DNA from: Shewanella marisflavi
GTDB taxonomy: Bacteria; Pseudomonadota; Gammaproteobacteria; Enterobacterales; Shewanellaceae
Direction: 5' to 3'
Assembly: GCF_023283925.1 (NCBI RefSeq)
Contig: NZ_JAKIKX010000006.1
Location: 62,001-126,000, forward strand
Length of the DNA stretch: 64,000 nt
Position 1 is the first letter of the stretch. Each line of letters starts with the position of its first letter. Of the stretch, positions 1 to 6,830 are shown one piece after another. The translations under genes and the position numbers were made by a program. A model generated the notes under the pieces. It had not been told where the DNA came from and did not search any database. It worked only from the letters and a program-made list of their open reading frames with translations.

Positions 1-126
1 AGCTACTTCCCACAGGATAAGCTGCAATATGTGTTGATCGGTAATGCCGACAAGATAGGCACTATTGCCGCCGAATATGGTGAAGTGAAGCAGGTGGATA
101 TCGGTGCGGTTGGGTTCGCCCAATAG
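1..126 (+). CDS. C-terminal end of a probable M16 zinc peptidase (partial)
   Basis: Only the last 41 codons and the stop are inside the window, so the start and the active site are not visible. The frame reads SYFPQDKLQYVLIGNADKI and ends GAVGFAQ. The segment about a stored value (IGNADKI) followed by a statement of an intermediate-like tail (VKQVDIGAVGF) resembles the C-termini of large Shewanella M16/insulinase-type periplasmic peptidases. This is recall of a family pattern rather than a domain match. A good terminator follows directly. Confidence 0.45.
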   Translation, partial: SYFPQDKLQYVLIGNADKIGTIAAEYGEVKQVDIGAVGFAQ

Positions 127-152
127 CCGATAGTTCATCAGGCTGAATCGAT

Positions 153-187
153 AAAGGCTCGCGGGTTACCCCCTGCGGGCCTTTTTA
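153..187 (+). terminator. Rho-independent terminator after the partial peptidase gene
   Basis: A GC-rich hairpin, arms AAAGGC-TCGCGGG and CCCTGCG-GGCCTTT around a short TTAC-type loop, is followed by a run of T. It lies 27 bp after the stop codon and ends the upstream transcript. Confidence 0.8.
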
Positions 188-281
188 TTGAGTGGCAAAT
201 CCCGCTGGTGAGTGCTCGCATTTCTACAGGCTTTCATCTAGGGTTAATAAAACCTTAGCTTAGTCATACTGGGAGATATGA

Positions 282-845
282 ATGGAATCTCGTGTCGAAC
301 CTACCTCGCCTGCACAACCCACAGAGCAGGCTTGTGACCATACCGATTGGTGTCACCTGCAAGAAACCACTAAGCTGCTCCTGTTAGCGACGGCGCAGAT
401 CGAGTTGTCGCTAACCGATGGCGACCATAATGTTACAGGTCTGGGGCAGCTGTTTACTGAGATGGCGGCGCATTTAACTCAAGTCAATGGCCATCTGCAT
501 GGCAAGGGCGATACTCCGAGTGATATTCTGGCTCACAGTGATAACCTTGTGCAGGCGATCGACAGCGGCGTGCAGGCTTTTCAGTTTTACGATCGCATCT
601 CCCAGCGGCTCAGTCATGTGATCACCGCCTTAAGCCTGATGGAAGGCATGTTGGGAGATGAGAAGCGGCGTCAGTCCCCTTCGGCTTGGCAGGCGTTACA
701 GACTGAGATCCAGGCGCATTATTCGCTCGACTGTGAGCGCGAGATGTTTGAGGCGCTATTGCGAGGCGTGCCGATGCATGAGGCACTTCAAGGTTACAGA
801 GATAATCACCTACACCAAACTAAACAAGATGTTGAACTGTTTTAG
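282..845 (+). CDS. Hypothetical protein with a chemotaxis-type helical segment
   Basis: 187 aa, no signal peptide and no membrane segment, so probably cytoplasmic. It is predicted largely helical. Residues ~95-115 (AFQFYDRISQRLSHV) resemble the 'LQFQDRVSQ..HV' segment seen in CheZ-like and chemotaxis-associated helical proteins; this is a weak motif resemblance, not proof of function. The ATG at 282 is preceded by GGGAGATATGA. The end overlaps the next gene by 17 bp, which suggests translational coupling with a secreted partner. I do not recognise the family by name. Confidence 0.6.
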   Translation: MESRVEPTSPAQPTEQACDHTDWCHLQETTKLLLLATAQIELSLTDGDHNVTGLGQLFTEMAAHLTQVNGHLHGKGDTPSDILAHSDNLVQAIDSGVQAFQFYDRISQRLSHVITALSLMEGMLGDEKRRQSPSAWQALQTEIQAHYSLDCEREMFEALLRGVPMHEALQGYRDNHLHQTKQDVELF

Positions 846-1344
846 ACGACTTTTTTTGCTGTGCGCCCTGTTAGCGACGCCTATGGCGGTGGCCGATAAG
901 ATAGCCCTGTCGCCTTTCTGTCAGGCTTTAGCGGGCGAGTGGCAGGGAGAGGCGTCTCGGCCCCAAGGGCAAATCAAACCGGTAGAGGTCGAAGGGATCT
1001 GCAGCGCCGACAGGCGTCAGCTGATGCTCTCGGTGAGCCAACATGCCAGCCATCCACTGAGCGAGACCTGGTGGTTTCGTGAAGGTGATGGCGAGATCAA
1101 GCTAACCTACTTTAATGGCGTGGATGCCGACAAGATCCTCTACTTTAGCCTGTACCGCGAAGGGGCGGGATTTTCGCTTTTAGGCAAAGGGATAGTGCAG
1201 CAGCGCCCGGCGATGATCCGTCTTAATTTCACGCCTCAAGGGAGCGGCTGGTTATGGCTACAGAAGGTGCAATATCTGGATCAGGACGATGATGACTATC
1301 AAGTCTATCGCGGCATCGCACTCAATCCTATTGCTCAGGGTTAA
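829..1344 (+). CDS. Small secreted hypothetical protein
   Basis: 171 aa when started at the ATG at 829. This start is preferred over an upstream in-frame start because it gives a clean Sec signal peptide ([22 protein letters not shown], cleavage before DK) and overlaps the preceding gene by only 17 bp. The mature part has two Cys (SPFCQAL and EGICSAD) that could form a disulfide, and is otherwise beta-rich ([17 protein letters not shown]). It may be a periplasmic lipocalin-like protein, but the family is not recognised. It is convergent with trmL and overlaps it by 4 bp. Confidence 0.7.
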   Translation: MLNCFRRLFLLCALLATPMAVADKIALSPFCQALAGEWQGEASRPQGQIKPVEVEGICSADRRQLMLSVSQHASHPLSETWWFREGDGEIKLTYFNGVDADKILYFSLYREGAGFSLLGKGIVQQRPAMIRLNFTPQGSGWLWLQKVQYLDQDDDDYQVYRGIALNPIAQG

Positions 1345-1805
1345 CAGGCACCCGGATAGCCGAGTTGACGCCAGGCTTCATAGCTGATGATGGCGACCGA
1401 GTTCGACAGGTTCAGACTGCGGCTGCTGGCGGCCATGGGGATGCGCAGGCGCTGGCTGGTGGGAATCGATTCGATTATCTCCATCGGCAGGCCGCGAGTC
1501 TCTGGGCCAAACAGCAAGACATCATCCTTCTCAAAAGCGATTTCGCTGTGAGGGCGACTGCCCTTAGTGGTGCAGGCCATGATGCGTTTACCCGCCATGG
1601 CGCTAAGAAAACTCTCAAAGTCTTTATGGCGGGTGACTCGGGTCAGATCGCTATAGTCCAGCCCGGCGCGGCGCAGCTTTTTCTCTTCAAGATCGAAACC
1701 CAAAGGCTCGATTAGGTGTAGCTGGCAGCCATTGTTGGCGCACAGGCGAATGATATTGCCGGTATTGGGGGCAATCTCTGGCTCATAGAGGGCGATATGA
1801 AACAT
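1341..1805 (-). CDS. trmL: tRNA (cytidine(34)-2'-O)-methyltransferase TrmL
   Basis: 154 aa, the usual length for TrmL/YibK. This SPOUT-class enzyme methylates the ribose 2'-OH of the wobble base C34/cmnm5U34 in tRNA-Leu using S-adenosylmethionine. Recognisable blocks are the N-terminal [16 protein letters not shown], the central [11 protein letters not shown] and the C-terminal [10 protein letters not shown], which together form the trefoil-knot cofactor site. It stands alone on the minus strand. Its 3' end overlaps the convergent secreted-protein gene by 4 bp. Confidence 0.95.
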   Translation of the reverse strand: MFHIALYEPEIAPNTGNIIRLCANNGCQLHLIEPLGFDLEEKKLRRAGLDYSDLTRVTRHKDFESFLSAMAGKRIMACTTKGSRPHSEIAFEKDDVLLFGPETRGLPMEIIESIPTSQRLRIPMAASSRSLNLSNSVAIISYEAWRQLGYPGAC

Positions 1806-2189
1806 CTTGGCGTACCTTTGAACGGATGAGCGGCGATTATAAGGTAAATGGTGATGGGGGAAAACCGCCCTTTTGCCGTGGGAAGTTGCCTGACTGGTGA
1901 GGGGGGGGCTGGTTAGTTGTTGTGGCGTCTGGCTGAGTTGATGTTTGCCGGGGTTATGAAGGGCTAACCTTCGCTGTTTCTTATCGCCTACCCGGCGGGT
2001 GCTTTATATGGAAGCACTAATGTCGTGATCACAGGGGCGGTGAGCTTCCCTTCATCAAGCCGATATTTTCTAAATCCCTTTATTACCCTTTTATCTTATG
2101 GCTTTCATCTTCTATCGACCTATTGCCTATTTATTGCCTTCGGCAGATCACCTAGCCTTGATTGATGGTATTTAGGGCAGAGAGTGTTT
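1806..2189. other. Intergenic region with a truncated copy of the local repeat family
   Basis: No convincing gene is seen. Around 1964-2017 the sequence (AACCTTCGC..., CCGGCGGG, TTATATGGAAGCACT) is a short, degraded relative of the repeats at 2836-2972 and 6299-6435. The trmL promoter should lie just above 1806 on the minus strand, and the thiol dioxygenase promoter near 2100-2170. Confidence 0.45.
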
Positions 2190-2771
2190 ATGGAAAACAT
2201 TGGCAGATTGCGGGATTTTGTTCAGTCCTTTACTCAGTTGGTTGAGCAAGTCGGTAGCGATGAGGCGGGTATCTTTACCCATGGCAAGGCGCTATTGTCG
2301 GAGCTTATTGCTCACGATGACTGGCTACCCCATGCCTTTGCTCAGCCGAGCAGCGAAAGCTATCGGCAGTATCTGCTCTATTGTGATCCTCTGGAGCGTT
2401 TTTCTGTGGTGAGTTTTGTCTGGACGCCCGGGCAGACCACGCCTGTTCATGACCATACAGTGTGGGGCATGGTGGGTGTGCTGCGCGGCGCTGAACGCTG
2501 TGAGGAATATGAGCTGGAGACTGAAACCTCAGGCTTGCGGGCGAGTGGCAGCCATGAGTTGCCCGTTGGCAGTGTCGATCTAGTCTCGCCAGATATTGGC
2601 GACATCCACAGGGTATCGAACGCCCTCGCGGAGGGGGTATCGGTCAGCATTCATGTCTATGGCGCCAACATAGGTGCGGTGCGGCGGCATATCTATGATC
2701 TCGATACCGGGGTCAAGAAGCCATTTATATCTGGGTATTCGAATAGTGTAGTGCCGAATATTTGGGGGTAA
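2190..2771 (+). CDS. Cysteine dioxygenase-family thiol dioxygenase (cupin)
   Basis: 193 aa from the ATG at 2190; a GTG two codons earlier is possible, but the ATG sits better behind AGGGCAGAG. The protein is a non-heme iron cupin: PVHDHTVWG (about residues 85-93) supplies two iron-binding His and GDIHRVSNA (about 150) the third, as in type I cysteine dioxygenases. These oxidise a thiol such as cysteine to the sulfinate with O2. Bacterial members also include 3-mercaptopropionate dioxygenases. That substrate would fit a DMSP-using organism, but the sequence alone does not decide it. The gene is monocistronic as far as can be seen. Confidence 0.85.
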   Translation: MENIGRLRDFVQSFTQLVEQVGSDEAGIFTHGKALLSELIAHDDWLPHAFAQPSSESYRQYLLYCDPLERFSVVSFVWTPGQTTPVHDHTVWGMVGVLRGAERCEEYELETETSGLRASGSHELPVGSVDLVSPDIGDIHRVSNALAEGVSVSIHVYGANIGAVRRHIYDLDTGVKKPFISGYSNSVVPNIWG

Positions 2772-2835
2772 TCGGGCTGATGCTTCCAGCTGCATTTGTA
2801 TTTGAAGGGATTTTGAGGGGCGAACCTTCACCTTC

Positions 2836-2972
2836 ATCAATTGCCTGCGGCAGGCTTATGTGCAAGCACTCTTTTGGCACGCTGTGAATATGTCCTTATA
2901 CGCTTCACGGCGGCGTCCATGCCGCCGAGAGCCAAAAGCGCGCTTACACCGGTGTCTATAGTCTCTTCGATT
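2836..2972 (+). repeat. Inverted repeat copy A flanking the cassette island
   Basis: 137 bp, about 88% identical by hand alignment to the reverse complement of 6299-6435. It starts ATCAATTGCCTGCGGCAGG and ends GTCTCTTCGATT, and contains an internal GGCGGCGTCCATGCCGCC hairpin. A more diverged copy in the same orientation lies at 3129-3272. It contains no coding sequence. Confidence 0.85.
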
Positions 2973-3128
2973 TGGCGGCGTAGGGGAGGTAAGGGAGTAA
3001 AGCGTTAACTTATTTCTGCCCCAAAGTGTGCTGCCCTTAGAATGAAGGTTTGGCATTTCTATAGTTTGCTTGGTTGGCATTTGGCGACTTGCTCATTTAT
3101 TAAGTGAGTTGAAAGTCGTACCTTCATG

Positions 3129-3272
3129 GTAACCTATCACCTGCGGTGAGCTTATGTGCAGATACGCCTGTGACACGCTGTGCGCCATCCTTGGCTGCTC
3201 TGCGGTTTCGTCCCTGAAACCGAAGGTCACCGGCGTATCTACACTCAATATCCAACGTCTCTTCGATTTGGC
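3129..3272 (+). repeat. Diverged third copy of the 137-bp repeat
   Basis: It shares the order of blocks with copy A: a CCTGCGG-type hairpin, GCTTATGTGCA, GACACGCTGTG, a GC-rich hairpin and GTCTCTTCGATTTGG. Similarity extends downstream into a GGGGGAG / TGCCCAAAGTG stretch, so the repeat unit may be longer than 137 bp. It is oriented like copy A. Confidence 0.65.
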
Positions 3273-3627
3273 CGTATTGAGTGTGATGGGGGAGCTAAAA
3301 GCTGCCCAAAGTGAGTTAACCAGTTGTCGGTGGAGCAGTACCGAACTGATTTTCTGACCTAAAGATATTCATCGTTACCCCCCTGTGATGTAATTCACTA
3401 CTCCCCATCAAAAACTGGATAAGGATACAGTCATATTAGAATCATAAGGATTTTGAACGATTTTCATCCTGTATTCGTGCGCGTTTTTCCAGATGGTGTA
3501 TTTTAAGCAAAGGTGATAACTTCTTTGTAATACAATCAGTTAACAATGCGCGTTTTCACTGGTTTAATGAGATAAACGCGCATGCGCACTAATAAAATGT
3601 TAAATTTTAAATTGACATAGGTGTAAA
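3273..3627. other. Left boundary of the cassette island
   Basis: No gene is supported here. A perfect dyad ATGCGCGTTT (3546-3555) / AAACGCGCAT (3574-3583) lies 45 bp before the first cassette gene. Base composition becomes clearly AT-rich from about 3410. No integron integrase gene is present and no attI could be recognised. The promoter of the PIN gene should be between 3480 and 3615. Confidence 0.5.
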
Positions 3628-4701
3628 ATGTTAGAAACAAGAATATTGTTTATTGATACGCAATACTTTGTGAAGAGTAACTTTAATTTTTCTTCACGCC
3701 CTTTCTTAACATTAAAAGAGCTATGCCAAGAAGGGGAGCTACGATACTTATTGACAAGTGTTGTAGAACAGGAGGTCGATGGCAAAATAGAAGACTCTAT
3801 TCGAGAAGCTTTAAGCTCTCTGCAATCATTCAAAAAGAAAGCTGGTGTCTTGTCGACGATTGAAGATGAACACCTCTCATCACTATTCTCTGACGTTAAT
3901 GAGCCCGAGGTATATCAGAAAGCAAGTCAGGTTTTTCAGCAATACAATGCAGATTGCAATTACGAGTATGTCGAAGCTGACGCTATAGATCCGGAGCATT
4001 TGCTAGAATTGTACTTTCAGCAAAAACCGCCTTTTGGGGTTGGTAAGAAGAAAGCAGAATTTCCAGATGCAATCTCTCTCCTCTCATTAGAGAGTTATCT
4101 TGAAGATAATGAAAAAATTTATATTATCTCGGATGACAAAGACTTGAAGACATACTGTGAAGGCAATGATCGTTTAATCACATTAGACAGTTTGGAAAAG
4201 CTTCTCGATGTTTATAACCAACATACAAACGCTCGAACTGAAAAAGTAAAAGAATACATCGTGGCAGAAAGTGAGCAGATCCAACGTATGTTCAGGGATT
4301 ATGTCGAAGATTGTGATATCTACAATAGTTCAACTTGGGAAGATGCAGAAGTCGAAGAGTATGAGGTCAAAAATGTTAGTGATTTTGAAATAAACGTTAT
4401 TGACATTGATGATGAAGAGAGTCAAGTAACCGTTGAAGCTAGTGTTGATCTTTTTGTTGAAGTGGTGGGCCCTGACTTTGCTAATGGCACTTACGACAAA
4501 GAGGAGGGCTTCATTTATACGTTTGGTTCAACGAAAAGAGAAGAAACATTCACGTTAACACTTACAGCTGAATTAGATTTGCAATATACGTTTGAAAATG
4601 GCGAACTTCATGAACCTCATATCTCAATGTTTACAATTCCTTCATTACGTGGAAGTGTTGAAGTTAGTGTAGAAGAGCACCCTGAACCAGACTGGTACTA
4701 A
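3628..4701 (+). CDS. PIN-domain protein (DUF4935-like), integron cassette gene
   Basis: 357 aa. The N-terminal ~190 residues look like a PIN nuclease domain: ILFIDTQYF supplies the first acidic residue, SVVEQEVDGKI the second, FPDAISL the third and YIISDDKDL the fourth, which is the usual set of metal-binding carboxylates. This resembles the DUF4935 type of PIN domain. Residues ~200-357 are a very acidic, beta-rich tail I do not recognise. The likely activity is a cytoplasmic RNase. The gene is AT-richer than its surroundings and is followed after 5 bp by an attC site, so it is a mobile cassette. Defence against phage is an inference from cassette context and PIN families. Confidence 0.75.
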   Translation: MLETRILFIDTQYFVKSNFNFSSRPFLTLKELCQEGELRYLLTSVVEQEVDGKIEDSIREALSSLQSFKKKAGVLSTIEDEHLSSLFSDVNEPEVYQKASQVFQQYNADCNYEYVEADAIDPEHLLELYFQQKPPFGVGKKKAEFPDAISLLSLESYLEDNEKIYIISDDKDLKTYCEGNDRLITLDSLEKLLDVYNQHTNARTEKVKEYIVAESEQIQRMFRDYVEDCDIYNSSTWEDAEVEEYEVKNVSDFEINVIDIDDEESQVTVEASVDLFVEVVGPDFANGTYDKEEGFIYTFGSTKREETFTLTLTAELDLQYTFENGELHEPHISMFTIPSLRGSVEVSVEEHPEPDWY

Positions 4702-4706
4702 TTGAA

Positions 4707-4803
4707 ATTTAACAAAGCATTTAAGAGTGATTCGCAACGCTTGGCAGTTTCGCTTCGCTCAAGTATAGCCAAGTGCCGCTCACACCTTAATGCGGCGTTA
4801 TGT
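4707..4803 (+). other. attC recombination site 1
   Basis: 5' core ATTTAAC (RYYYAAC) at 4707 and 3' core GTTATGT at 4797. Between them are imperfectly palindromic arms: AAAGCATTTAAGAGTGA pairs with TCACACCTTAATGCGGC, and ACGCTTGGC pairs with GCCAAGTGC. This is the architecture of a ~100-bp integron attC site that folds on one strand for recombination. Confidence 0.8.
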
Positions 4804-4818
4804 GGCTAAGGACAGTCA

Positions 4819-5109
4819 ATGAATGTGTCCGTAAAAGTTACTTTTCTAGTGATTGAACGACCTCCTCATAGGTTTAGGTATACAGGTAGTATTTGGCCAA
4901 GAGTCCACTATCTAGATGGTGTTGATACTAGCTGCAGACTGATGTTTCCTGAAGATGTGGAAGCGTTTGATGGAGATACAGTCGAACTCAACATGAGTTT
5001 TCTAGATGATGAAATTCATCAATCTAAAATGTATGAGGGTATGCCGTTTGAGCTTTACATATGTAGTGTCAAAATCGCAGAGGGGCAGGTACTCAGACTT
5101 GAAATGTAG
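4819..5109 (+). CDS. Small cassette-encoded protein of unknown function
   Basis: 96 aa, no signal peptide, starting 15 bp after attC site 1. It is mostly beta in character (VSVKVTFLVIERPPHRFRYTG, then VELNMSFLDDE, then a basic/hydrophobic end) and may be a small beta-barrel. I do not recognise the family. Its position between two attC sites marks it as one cassette. Codon use is AT-rich like the PIN gene. Confidence 0.65.
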   Translation: MNVSVKVTFLVIERPPHRFRYTGSIWPRVHYLDGVDTSCRLMFPEDVEAFDGDTVELNMSFLDDEIHQSKMYEGMPFELYICSVKIAEGQVLRLEM

Positions 5110-5111
5110 CT

Positions 5112-5187
5112 ACATAACCAGTCGCTCAAGATTACTCCGTCAGCTACGGCTGGTTCCGTGAGACTGGCGCGTAGCAAGGCGTTAGTT
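5112..5187 (+). other. Probable attC recombination site 2
   Basis: It begins ACATAAC and ends GCGTTAGTT, directly after the stop of the 96-aa gene. The interior holds GTCAGCTACGGCTGG-type dyads. The match to attC is weaker than for the other sites because the arms pair poorly, but position, size and both core ends fit. Confidence 0.6.
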
Positions 5188-5202
5188 GATTATGGAGTAT
5201 AA

Positions 5203-5397
5203 ATGGGTAATTGGAACAATAATGGTAGCTCTAATAATAATCCAATAGCATTTGGAATAGGTATAGGAATAGCTATTGGCTCTGGACTTGGAGTTGCTCT
5301 TGGGAATTTAGCTTTAGGTATTGGAGTTGGAATTGCAATTGGTGCAGCCATAGGCCTGGAACAAAAGAAAAAACAAGAAAAAAGTGACGATGAGTAG
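5203..5397 (+). CDS. Small glycine-zipper membrane protein, cassette gene
   Basis: 64 aa. An Asn/Gly-rich start (MGNWNNNGSSNNN) is followed by two short hydrophobic glycine-zipper helices (IGIGIAIGSGLGVALG and GIGVGIAIGAAIG) and a charged tail (EQKKKQEKSDDE). This would give a hairpin inner-membrane protein, possibly oligomeric. Start ATG at 5203 follows TATGGAGTATAA. It is flanked by attC sites 2 and 3. The function is unknown. Confidence 0.65.
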   Translation: MGNWNNNGSSNNNPIAFGIGIGIAIGSGLGVALGNLALGIGVGIAIGAAIGLEQKKKQEKSDDE

Positions 5398-5410
5398 TCT
5401 AGTAATCAGC

Positions 5411-5514
5411 AACTAACAAGCGCATGTAGCAACGGGACTGCTAACAGCTTGCTCGGTTCCGCTAGGCTTCACATTTTAGCAAGCTATTATCAGCCTCTAA
5501 TGCGGGCGTTCTGT
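5411..5514 (+). other. attC recombination site 3
   Basis: It starts AACTAACAAGCGC and ends GCGGGCGTTCTGT. Strong inner arms GCTAACAGCTTGCT and AGCAAGCTATTATCAGC pair, leaving extrahelical bases as attC sites do. It lies 13 bp after the preceding stop and 14 bp before the next start. Confidence 0.8.
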
Positions 5515-5528
5515 TTACAAGGGCAAGT

Positions 5529-5891
5529 ATGCGTAATCTCATAGTTCTTTCATTTCTTCTTGTACTGTCTGGGTGCAGTTCTCGTATAAATGTTCCTGAT
5601 ACTTGTTCAACTATCGAAGCCTGTATAAATTTGGTTAAATTGAAACTTCAGTCAAATTTGATCGTTGAGGAATCTTGGAAAGGTGAAAGCGTCTTGATCG
5701 AATTCTTTTTGGACGATGAAGGGAATGTAGTCGAGCTTAATGTGTCCACTACGACTGGATTGGCAGAATTAGAAGTTGCGGGAAGAAAAGCGGTGTATGA
5801 CTCATCGCCATTTAAGGAGCTGTTAGGGTTACCTAAAAATGATTATGAAGAGTTTAAGCATATCGCTTTGACTATAAAACCATATGGGTAA
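5529..5891 (+). CDS. Lipoprotein with a TolA/TonB C-terminal-like domain, cassette gene
   Basis: 120 aa. A lipoprotein signal (MRNLIVLSFLLVLSGC, lipobox LSGC at residues 13-16) is followed by one small domain. VLIEFFLDDEGNVVEL, then LEVAGRKAVYDSSPF and YEEFKHIALTIKP, match the order and spacing of the TolA domain III / TonB_C fold, including the closing 'F...L.FKP' strand. It lacks the long periplasmic helix and the TM anchor of true TolA, so it is a free-standing lipid-anchored domain. It might bind TolB/TolR partners or phage and colicin proteins that use TolA-III; this is inference. It is flanked by attC sites 3 and 4. Confidence 0.65.
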   Translation: MRNLIVLSFLLVLSGCSSRINVPDTCSTIEACINLVKLKLQSNLIVEESWKGESVLIEFFLDDEGNVVELNVSTTTGLAELEVAGRKAVYDSSPFKELLGLPKNDYEEFKHIALTIKPYG

Positions 5892-5988
5892 CCATACAAG
5901 CGCATTCAACTGGCCAAATACTGGTTGGCTCCTACGCCGCGCTTCGGATGTTAGCCAACCAGCATTTGCTCGTTAACGCGGGTGATAT
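5891..5988 (+). other. attC recombination site 4
   Basis: The 5' end (ACCATACAAGCGC) overlaps the last base of the TolA-like gene. Arms ACTGGTTGGCT and AGCCAACCAGC pair well. The 3' end reads ACGCGGGTGATAT, so the conserved GTT triplet has become GTG. This would probably weaken recombination at this site. Confidence 0.7.
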
Positions 5989-6012
5989 GTAGAAATTTCA
6001 CAAAGGAAGTTT

Positions 6013-6209
6013 ATGATGAATTTAAACGCAACTCTCTGGGGGCAAATCCTCTTCGTCTTAGCGCTAATAGTCATTTTTTTACAGTAAGGTTTGCACAGGG
6101 TAAAGCGAGCAATGTTCCTTTGGTTGGCTTTTATGCATTTCTACTAAACTTCTTAATTCCGCCTGGTGGCTGGATTTATTGCGGCTATTGGTATTTTAAA
6201 AAGTCCTAA
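6013..6209 (+). pseudogene. Cassette gene for a small membrane protein, split by a frameshift at a T7 run
   Basis: ATG at 6013 with a good RBS (AAAGGAAG). The first frame reads MMNLNATLWGQILFVLALIVIFLQ and stops at 6087. The -1 frame continues TVRFAQGKASNVPL, then a second hydrophobic helix (GFYAFLLNFLIPPGGW) to KKS at 6209. Joined at the T-run 6074-6080 the product would be a ~65-aa two-helix membrane protein typical of integron cassettes. The junction TTTTTTA (6075-6081) is in the right phase to be a -1 slippery heptamer, so the gene may be mutated, mis-sequenced or decoded by frameshifting. No attC follows it. Confidence 0.6.
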
Positions 6210-6298
6210 CTGAGAGCGGTTAGTTTCAATGTAGGCTTTCGAACGCCAACTCGTTTCTGTCCAATTGAATTTTAGTGTCAGGCTATCCATTAACGTTT
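6210..6298. other. Right boundary of the cassette island, no attC visible
   Basis: After the last cassette gene there is no palindromic attC, only AT-rich sequence running into repeat copy C. The final cassette may have lost its attC through the rearrangement that placed the repeat here. Confidence 0.4.
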
Positions 6299-6435
6299 AA
6301 TCGAAGAGACGATAGATATCAGTGTCAGCGCGCTTTTGGCTCTCGGCGGCAAGGACGCCGCCGTGAAGCCTCCAGGGACGGAATATCGGCGTGTCAAAAG
6401 AGTGCTTGCACATAAGCCTGCCGCAGGCAATTGAT
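6299..6435 (-). repeat. Inverted repeat copy C flanking the cassette island
   Basis: 137 bp, exactly the length of copy A and in opposite orientation, with about 17 mismatches by hand count, mostly clustered in the middle. With copy A it brackets roughly 3.3 kb containing all cassettes. Confidence 0.85.
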
Positions 6436-6722
6436 ACACCATGAAGTCATGGTTCAAGGAAACCCTTCAAACAGCAAGGTAGTGTGATGCTCACTTACTA
6501 AGACCTTCGCTGAAAGGCCATTCAGATCCCCTCGAGCTGCACCTGCTGCAGGCAATTAATACACCATGAAGTCATGGTTCAATGAAACCCTTTAAAACAG
6601 CAAAGTAGTGTGATGCTCACTTACTAAGACCTTCGTTGAAAGGCCATTAAGATCCCCTCGCGCTGCACCTGCCACAGGCAATTAATACACCATGAAGCCA
6701 TGGTTAAAATCACCCTTTCCAA
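6424..6722 (+). repeat. Tandem repeat, about 2.4 copies of a 125-bp unit
   Basis: Units start CAGGCAATT at 6424, 6549 and 6675. Each carries the dyad CCATGAAGTCATGG, a GTAGTGTGATGCTCACTTACTAAGACC-type block (split here across its middle) and a closing CTGCACCTGC. Units 1 and 2 are nearly identical; unit 3 is cut after about 45 bp. There is no ORF. The first unit overlaps the end of copy C, so both belong to one repeat complex that fills 6299-6722. Confidence 0.8.
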
Positions 6723-6830
6723 GTCTCAAATTGGTTTGATGTAGCTACTTAGATAGCTGTCCCTTAATGAAGGGATAGCGCCTGCTGAGATCCTGTTTCA
6801 GCAGGCTTTGGGTTGAGCCAGATTGCTAGG

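Noticed and set aside
3546-3583. Perfect dyad ATGCGCGTTT/AAACGCGCAT as an extra attC or attI site
   Set aside because: The outer core sequences RYYYAAC and GTTRRRY are not in place around it and the loop is short; kept only as a hairpin note.
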